Assembly: GCA_002428485.1 (NCBI GenBank)
Contig: DIWM01000045.1
Coordinates: 161,062-225,061 of the forward strand
Direction of reading: 5' to 3'
DNA: 64,000 bases
DNA from: Deltaproteobacteria bacterium UBA6106
GTDB taxonomy: Bacteria > Desulfobacterota > Syntrophorhabdia > Syntrophorhabdales > Syntrophorhabdaceae
Position 1 is the stretch's first letter, and each line of letters opens with the position of its first letter. The notes under the pieces are model-generated. The model did no database searches, had not been told where the DNA came from, and saw only the letters and a list, made by a program, of their open reading frames with translations. Shown piece after piece: positions 59,778-64,000 of the stretch. The position numbers and the translations under genes are program-made.

Positions 59778-61859
59778 ATGAAAGTATGTGACATCCTGAG
59801 GAAGCAGGGCTGCGTTGAGGAAGAGCATATAGAGAAGGCGTTGAAGATCCAGGCAGGCAGCGACAAGCCCATCGGGGAGATCCTGCTGGAGATCGGCGCG
59901 GTCCATGAGCCGGACCTCAGGGGCGCGCTGGACCTTCAATCCGATCTTGAGGCTGAACGTTTTTCCGCCAAAGCATCCTTTCTGGAGAGCATCGAACCGT
60001 TCAACGGGCTCGACATCTCAAGCCTCGAAAAGGTCTGTGAGACCATGGAATGGAGGCAATTCGCCGCCAATGAAACGATCCAGAAGGAAGGGGCCCGGGG
60101 CGAGTTCTTCTATGTTCTGAAGAACGGCCTGGCCAGGATATTCATGGAAAAGAACGGCGAAGAAAAGGTCATCGGCTTCCTTGGCGAAGGAGACTTCTGC
60201 GGCGCCACCGCGCTTTTGTCCGACGGCATCAACCCCTCGACCGTCGTAACGATCGAACAGACCCTCTGCCTCGCACAGGATGAGAAGGCCTTCAAGGCCA
60301 TGATAGAGATCCACCCTGTGTTCGCAGGCTATTTCAACGAACTGATCATCCGCCAGTCCAAAAGGATATTCACCAAGCTCCTCGCCACCGGGACCGGGGC
60401 GATCGCGCAGGTGGAGCCGTTCCTTTACAGCAAGCGGGTGAAGGACCTGATCTCTCCGAAGCAGGTTTTCTGTGCACGCGGTGACACCCTTGAGGAGGCT
60501 GCCCGTAAGCTCGTCGATGGAAATGCCAACGCCGCTGTTGTCGTGGATGAGCACAGGAGACTGCTGGGAACCATCGGCCTGAAGCAGCTTGTCGAAGCAT
60601 CCCTCATCAAGGGCGGCGGCCCAAAACAGATCATCGATCCCGTTATCGAAAAGGACTGCCTGATCATCAATGCAGACAACTACTTCTTCGACGCCCTCCA
60701 CGAGATGATGAAAAAGGGCAGAGAGACTCTCATCGTCATGAGCGGCGAGAAGATTGAGGGAATCCTCACCAGCCTTGACCTTCTCAAGTTCCGGGGGAGA
60801 GAGGTGCTTTCCCTCATACGGAACATAGAGGAAGCGAAGAGCTTCGATGAGCTCAACATCCTGCGACAGGACGTGGAAGCAGTTCTGAGAGTACTGATAG
60901 CGGACGGCGCGGTTGCCTCCCACGCCTGCAAGATCGTGAGCGAACTGAACGATAAGGTGGTAAAGAGGGTGATCAAACTTTCCGAAGAGGCCCTGGGCGC
61001 TCCGCCGGTACCCTATGCATGGCTCGGGTTGGGAAGCGAGGGGAGGAAGGAACAGACCCTCCTTACAGACCAGGACAATGCAATCCTCTTCGATGTCCCC
61101 TCGCGCAGCGAAGATGCGGCAATAACAGAGGAATATTTCAAAACCCTTTCCGACAGGGTCGTGAACGGGTTGAACCAATGTGGCTTTCCTCTCTGCAAGG
61201 GGAACATAATGGCCACAAACCCCAGGTATTTCGGCGATCTTGCCTTGTGGAAGAGCAAAACGGCCAACTGGATAAACTCGAGCGCGGAAAAAGGTGAAGA
61301 CCTCATCGATATCTATACGTTCCTCGATTTTAGGGCCGTCTACGGCAGCGAGGTGCTTGAGGAGGCGCTCAAGTCCCATGTGATCTCCGAATTCCGCAAC
61401 AATACCGTCTCTCTAAGGATGCTCGCCGTGCCGATCATTACCATCCCCGTTCCGCTGGGTTTCTTCAAGAATTTTCTTGTAGAGAAGAACGGCAAGTACA
61501 GGAATACGGTCAATATAAAAGTCAACGGGCTTCTCCCGCTGACCACCTGCGTGAAGCTCCTCGCCTTTTACGGGGAGGTCACGGAGGTCAACACCCTGGA
61601 GAGGATCAGAAGGCTTGCGGAAAAAGGCATCATACCCGCCGACCGGTCAGACCTCATCGAGCAGGCATTCGAGACCTTCCTGGCGCTCAAGATCCACAGC
61701 AACCTGAACAACCTGGACCAGGGCAGGGACTTCAGCAACAACGTCAACCCGGCCCATCTCGGTACAAAGCAGAAACAACTACTGAAGGATTCCTTTCTGG
61801 CTGTTTCGGAGATCCAGAAGATCACGAAGGAGGTCTTGAGGGTGGTTGTCAACACGTAG
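59778..61859 (+). CDS. Signalling protein: MshEN-like, cNMP-binding, CBS pair and DUF294 nucleotidyltransferase
   Basis: A 693-residue protein with five parts. Residues 1-55 resemble an MshEN/GspE N-terminal domain (ILRKQGCVEEEHIEKALKIQ, PIGEILLEIGAVHEPDLRGAL). Residues 75-190 are a cyclic-nucleotide-binding domain (GARGEFFYVLKNGLARIF, FLGEGDFCGATALLSDG). Residues 215-345 hold two CBS motifs. Residues 370-510 are a GlnD-like nucleotidyltransferase (LGLGSEGRKEQTLLTDQDNAILFD, with the DxD metal pair). The C-terminal part is DUF294_C. Proteins of the cNMP-CBS-DUF294 type are thought to modify a partner; the target is unknown. GAAAGGAACCGCC precedes the ATG. Confidence 0.88.
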   Translation: MKVCDILRKQGCVEEEHIEKALKIQAGSDKPIGEILLEIGAVHEPDLRGALDLQSDLEAERFSAKASFLESIEPFNGLDISSLEKVCETMEWRQFAANETIQKEGARGEFFYVLKNGLARIFMEKNGEEKVIGFLGEGDFCGATALLSDGINPSTVVTIEQTLCLAQDEKAFKAMIEIHPVFAGYFNELIIRQSKRIFTKLLATGTGAIAQVEPFLYSKRVKDLISPKQVFCARGDTLEEAARKLVDGNANAAVVVDEHRRLLGTIGLKQLVEASLIKGGGPKQIIDPVIEKDCLIINADNYFFDALHEMMKKGRETLIVMSGEKIEGILTSLDLLKFRGREVLSLIRNIEEAKSFDELNILRQDVEAVLRVLIADGAVASHACKIVSELNDKVVKRVIKLSEEALGAPPVPYAWLGLGSEGRKEQTLLTDQDNAILFDVPSRSEDAAITEEYFKTLSDRVVNGLNQCGFPLCKGNIMATNPRYFGDLALWKSKTANWINSSAEKGEDLIDIYTFLDFRAVYGSEVLEEALKSHVISEFRNNTVSLRMLAVPIITIPVPLGFFKNFLVEKNGKYRNTVNIKVNGLLPLTTCVKLLAFYGEVTEVNTLERIRRLAEKGIIPADRSDLIEQAFETFLALKIHSNLNNLDQGRDFSNNVNPAHLGTKQKQLLKDSFLAVSEIQKITKEVLRVVVNT

Positions 61860-61862
61860 GCG

Positions 61863-61964
61863 GGGACGTTGTCGACTAACTTGACCAACACCCCCCCATG
61901 CCGATATACAAATAAGGGTTGTGGAAAAAAAATGATAAGTCACGATAGTCAACAACGTCCCCTA
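61863..61964. mobile_element. 102-bp inverted-repeat element
   Basis: GGGGACGTTGTCGACTA (61863-61879) pairs with TAGTCAACAACGTCCCC (61948-61964), 16 of 17 matching. The interior is AT-rich and non-coding. It begins 4 bases after the upstream stop codon and may act as a terminator-like hairpin. The arm start GGGGACGTTGTT also occurs once at 17577. It resembles a very small inverted-repeat transposon relic. Confidence 0.5.
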
Positions 61965-61984
61965 AGTTCCCTAAGTTCTTCAGG

Positions 61985-62021
61985 TTGACATGACACGAAA
62001 TATGTGTATAATATGTACATA
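61985..62021 (+). promoter_or_regulatory. Promoter and operator of the toxin-antitoxin pair
   Basis: TTGACA (61985-61990) and TATAAT (62007-62012), 16-base spacer. The perfect palindrome TATGTACATA (62012-62021) begins within the -10 box and is a good site for antitoxin autorepression. Confidence 0.7.
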
Positions 62022-62035
62022 CCGTGAGGTGACAT

Positions 62036-62260
62036 ATGCAGGTAAGACACAACATTACCCTCGATGAGGATATCTCGCGCGAGCTGGAGACAATGGCCGG
62101 CGAACTCGGGGAGAAGAAAAGCTCCGTTATAGAAAAGGCGCTGGCCGTCTATTTCGATTTTCTTGACCTCAAGCTCGTACAGAAAAGAATGAAGGACCTC
62201 AAGGAAGGGCGGGATACCATCATAGATGCCAGGAAAGTCTGGAAAGAGCTCGGGATCTAG
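62036..62260 (+). CDS. Ribbon-helix-helix antitoxin (CopG/RelB-like)
   Basis: A 74-residue protein starting MQVRHNITLDEDISRELETMAGELGEKKSSVIEKALAVYFDF, a ribbon-helix-helix DNA-binding motif, followed by a charged helical tail (VQKRMKDLKEGRDTIIDARKVWKELG) that would wrap the toxin. GTGAGGTG precedes the ATG. It overlaps or abuts the toxin gene. The promoter operator fits autoregulation. Confidence 0.85.
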   Translation: MQVRHNITLDEDISRELETMAGELGEKKSSVIEKALAVYFDFLDLKLVQKRMKDLKEGRDTIIDARKVWKELGI

Positions 62261-62264
62261 AGCT

Positions 62265-62528
62265 GTGTATACCCTCAAATTCCTCGGCAGGGCCATCCAG
62301 GATCTGAAGAAGATCGATCTTCCCTTTCAGAAGATTATCAAAGAAAAGCTGCTTATCCTCGCCAAAGATCCCGATATCCTAAAGAACAACATCATCAAGC
62401 TGGCCGGCACGAAGGAAGATTACTACAGGCTCCGCGTCGGAAATTACAGGGTGATCTATGAAACAAGAGAGAAAGAGCTTGTCGTCCTCGTGATCCGGAT
62501 CGGCCATCGAAGAGAGATATACCAGTAA
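62265..62528 (+). CDS. RelE/ParE-type toxin
   Basis: An 87-residue RelE/ParE fold protein: YTLKFLGRAIQDLKKIDLPFQKIIKEKLLILAKDP, KLAGTKEDYYRLRVGNYRVIYETREKELVVLVIRIGHRREIY. The RLRVGNYRVIYE block and final IGHRREIY are the conserved catalytic-side motifs. GTG at 62265 is chosen because the toxin family normally starts at this Y-x-L strand; an in-frame ATG at 62226 inside the antitoxin gene is an alternative. It would cut ribosome-bound mRNA or poison gyrase. Confidence 0.85.
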   Translation: MYTLKFLGRAIQDLKKIDLPFQKIIKEKLLILAKDPDILKNNIIKLAGTKEDYYRLRVGNYRVIYETREKELVVLVIRIGHRREIYQ

Positions 62529-62574
62529 CGCGTTGTGGGTTGATCATTATAAGATGTGAGAGGAATGAAAGGAT

Positions 62575-63966
62575 ATGATGAATGAAAAATTGAAATGGCT
62601 CTTTTCTCCTGGTTCCGTGGCGGTCATTGGCGCGTCGGACAGCTTCGACAAGCTCGGTTATCATGTGATGAAAAGCCTCGTTAAAGGCGGATACCGGGGC
62701 GCGATATACCCGGTAAATCCGAAGGCAGAAAAACTCTGGGGCATCAGCTCATATCCCTCCCTGAAAGATATCCCCGGAGAGGTCGATCTCGCGGTCATCG
62801 TCGTGCCCGCAGGTTCGGTCCCGGGGACGCTCCAGGAATGCGGAAAGAAGATGGTAAAGGGCGTTGTGCTCATCACCGCCGGCTACAAGGAGATCGAGGA
62901 TTCTCAAGGGGAGGTTCTCGAGAGAGAGATAAAGGAGATCGCGAAACGATATGAGATACCGATCATCGGCCCGAACACCTTCGGCTTCGTGAACATGACC
63001 GACGGGGTGAACGCATCATTCACCTACGAATTTTCCCTGATAAAGCAAGGCGGCGTGACGTTGATAAGCCAGAGCGGCGGCTTCTGCCATCTATGCGGCT
63101 TTCTGGCCATGGAAGAGAGGATGGGCATGGCCAAGCTTATGAGCCTCGGGAACCGTGTGAATATCGATTTCCCCGAAGCCCTGCGCCATTTTGTTGAAAA
63201 AGATGATGCCACCAAGGTAATTGCCCTCTATATTGAAGGACTCGATGAACCAAGGGACCTCCTCGCAACGGCAAGGTCGTTGGGAGGGAGAAAGCCCATC
63301 ATCGCGTACAAGGCGGGAAAAAGCGAAAAAGGCGACAGCGCAAGCCGGTTCCATACAGGCTCTCTTGCAGGGAACTACCGGATATGGAAAGGCGCCCTCC
63401 GTCAGGCGCGCATCCTTGAGGTTACCTCGGCTGAAGAGCTCATCGATACGGCAAAGGCCCTCGACGTATGCGCGCCCATCAAAGGGAACCGCATAGCCGT
63501 CCTTTCCGGCCAGGCAGGACCGGGCATGATCGCAGCGGATGCGCTTGAAGACGCCGGGCTTAAGCTTGCCGGCTTCACAACGGCGACGCAGGAAAAGATC
63601 AATGGCCTGCTCCCTCCCGTTGCCATCCGGACAAACCCGGTGGATATGGGCCCGGCGTGGTACAGCCCGCAGACCATGCTTGACATTCTGAAGGTGACGC
63701 TTGAGGATGAAGGGATAGACGGGGTCATCTTCATCGCCATGTTCGCCTCGGCAAATCTTGAGGTAACAAAGACCATGGAAGAGCTCATGAAGAATATCGA
63801 GCCATTTGAAAAACCGGTCATCGCCTGCTTCACCGCCCCCGCAGGGGTATGGGACGATGAGATCAAAAGGATGGACGGGGAAAAGGGTGTAGCCATTATC
63901 CACACCCCGGAACGGGCCGCAAAGGCCATAGGCAATTTATGGAAAGCAAACCTGATTATGAGATAG
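62575..63966 (+). CDS. ADP-forming acyl-CoA synthetase, alpha (CoA-ligase) subunit
   Basis: A 463-residue protein: CoA-binding Rossmann domain (PGSVAVIGASDSFDKLGYHVMKSLV, YPVNPKAEKLWG, DLAVIVVPAGSVPG, GPNTFGFVN), succinyl-CoA ligase-like domain (GGVTLISQSGGF, GNRVNIDFPEALRHF, IALYIEGLDEP) and the FHTGSLAGNYRIWKGALRQA motif. It matches the alpha half of ADP-forming acetyl-CoA synthetase (Acd). It couples acyl-CoA hydrolysis to ATP formation with a beta ATP-grasp subunit, which is not in the window and may follow at the right edge. ATG at 62575 is preceded by GAGAGGAAT about 9 bases upstream. Confidence 0.92.
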   Translation: MMNEKLKWLFSPGSVAVIGASDSFDKLGYHVMKSLVKGGYRGAIYPVNPKAEKLWGISSYPSLKDIPGEVDLAVIVVPAGSVPGTLQECGKKMVKGVVLITAGYKEIEDSQGEVLEREIKEIAKRYEIPIIGPNTFGFVNMTDGVNASFTYEFSLIKQGGVTLISQSGGFCHLCGFLAMEERMGMAKLMSLGNRVNIDFPEALRHFVEKDDATKVIALYIEGLDEPRDLLATARSLGGRKPIIAYKAGKSEKGDSASRFHTGSLAGNYRIWKGALRQARILEVTSAEELIDTAKALDVCAPIKGNRIAVLSGQAGPGMIAADALEDAGLKLAGFTTATQEKINGLLPPVAIRTNPVDMGPAWYSPQTMLDILKVTLEDEGIDGVIFIAMFASANLEVTKTMEELMKNIEPFEKPVIACFTAPAGVWDDEIKRMDGEKGVAIIHTPERAAKAIGNLWKANLIMR

Positions 63967-64000
63967 ATTCCCGCGGGCAAACCCGTGGCACTATACATAA

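Noticed and set aside
60018..61379. 453-residue open frame antisense to the cNMP/CBS gene
   Set aside because: Shadow of a well-supported gene; no ribosome site or motifs.

Overview
The window looks like a chromosomal segment of an anaerobic Desulfobacterota-type bacterium, possibly near Syntrophorhabdus or Syntrophus. This placement is inference from gene content: two carboxylate TRAP transport modules with CoA ligases, a CoA-reductase-like molybdenum hydroxylase, an ADP-forming acyl-CoA synthetase subunit, type III glutamine synthetase, UPF0182, YedF, and two MCE (lipid transport) systems. No rRNA, tRNA or CRISPR was seen. Base composition is fairly even, and most genes have clear AGGAGG-type ribosome sites.

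Layout. 0-4.1 kb: end of a PqiC-like lipoprotein, a stand-alone GMP synthase ATPase subunit, a cold-shock gene with promoter, long leader and terminator, then small hypothetical, HDOD and thioredoxin-like genes. 4.1-11.3 kb: a PEP-dependent dihydroxyacetone kinase operon on the minus strand (glpF-dhaK-dhaL-dhaM) with its DhaR-type regulator. 11.5-15.6 kb: a promoter-led mlaEFDCA operon whose ATPase carries a degenerate GGDEF-like tail. 15.8-22.7 kb: exported metallo-hydrolase, a BrnT-type toxin-antitoxin pair, UPF0182, an exported methyltransferase and an amino acid permease. 22.7-27.7 kb: an ABC importer with a HAD phosphatase. 27.9-37.7 kb: acyltransferase, GSIII, Cache protein, rhodanese, isopentenyl-PP isomerase, MFS permease, methyltransferase, a secreted cyanovirin-like protein and a PAC2 protein.

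38.0-50.2 kb: two uptake-and-activation modules run away from each other. On the minus strand, a GntR regulator, TRAP dctPQM and a PaaK-type CoA ligase; on the plus strand (regulator divergent), a GntR regulator, an acyl-CoA synthetase and TRAP dctPQM. 52.8-59.7 kb: an IclR-regulated, translationally coupled operon for a three-subunit molybdenum hydroxylase. Its FAD subunit has a whole GltD-like NAD(P)H oxidoreductase module spliced into it; a gamma-carbonic anhydrase gene follows. 59.8-64 kb: a multidomain cNMP/CBS/nucleotidyltransferase signalling protein, a small inverted-repeat element, a RelBE/ParE-type toxin-antitoxin pair and an ADP-forming acyl-CoA synthetase alpha subunit. Functionally, organic acids would be imported by TRAP systems, activated to CoA thioesters, reduced or hydroxylated by the Mo enzyme, and finally yield ATP through the ADP-forming synthetase.

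Several families of intergenic repeats overlie this. A three-hairpin element occurs seven times, only between 28.6 and 53.2 kb; one copy interrupts a lipoprotein gene and another supplies the likely start codon of the IclR gene. A GCTCATAGC palindrome family sits mainly between convergent genes, and a 32-bp TATATCG repeat occurs in two identical copies. The most unusual proteins are the GltD-interrupted FAD subunit, the MlaF-GGDEF-like fusion, a DhaR without GAFTGA, and the cyanovirin-like secreted protein.
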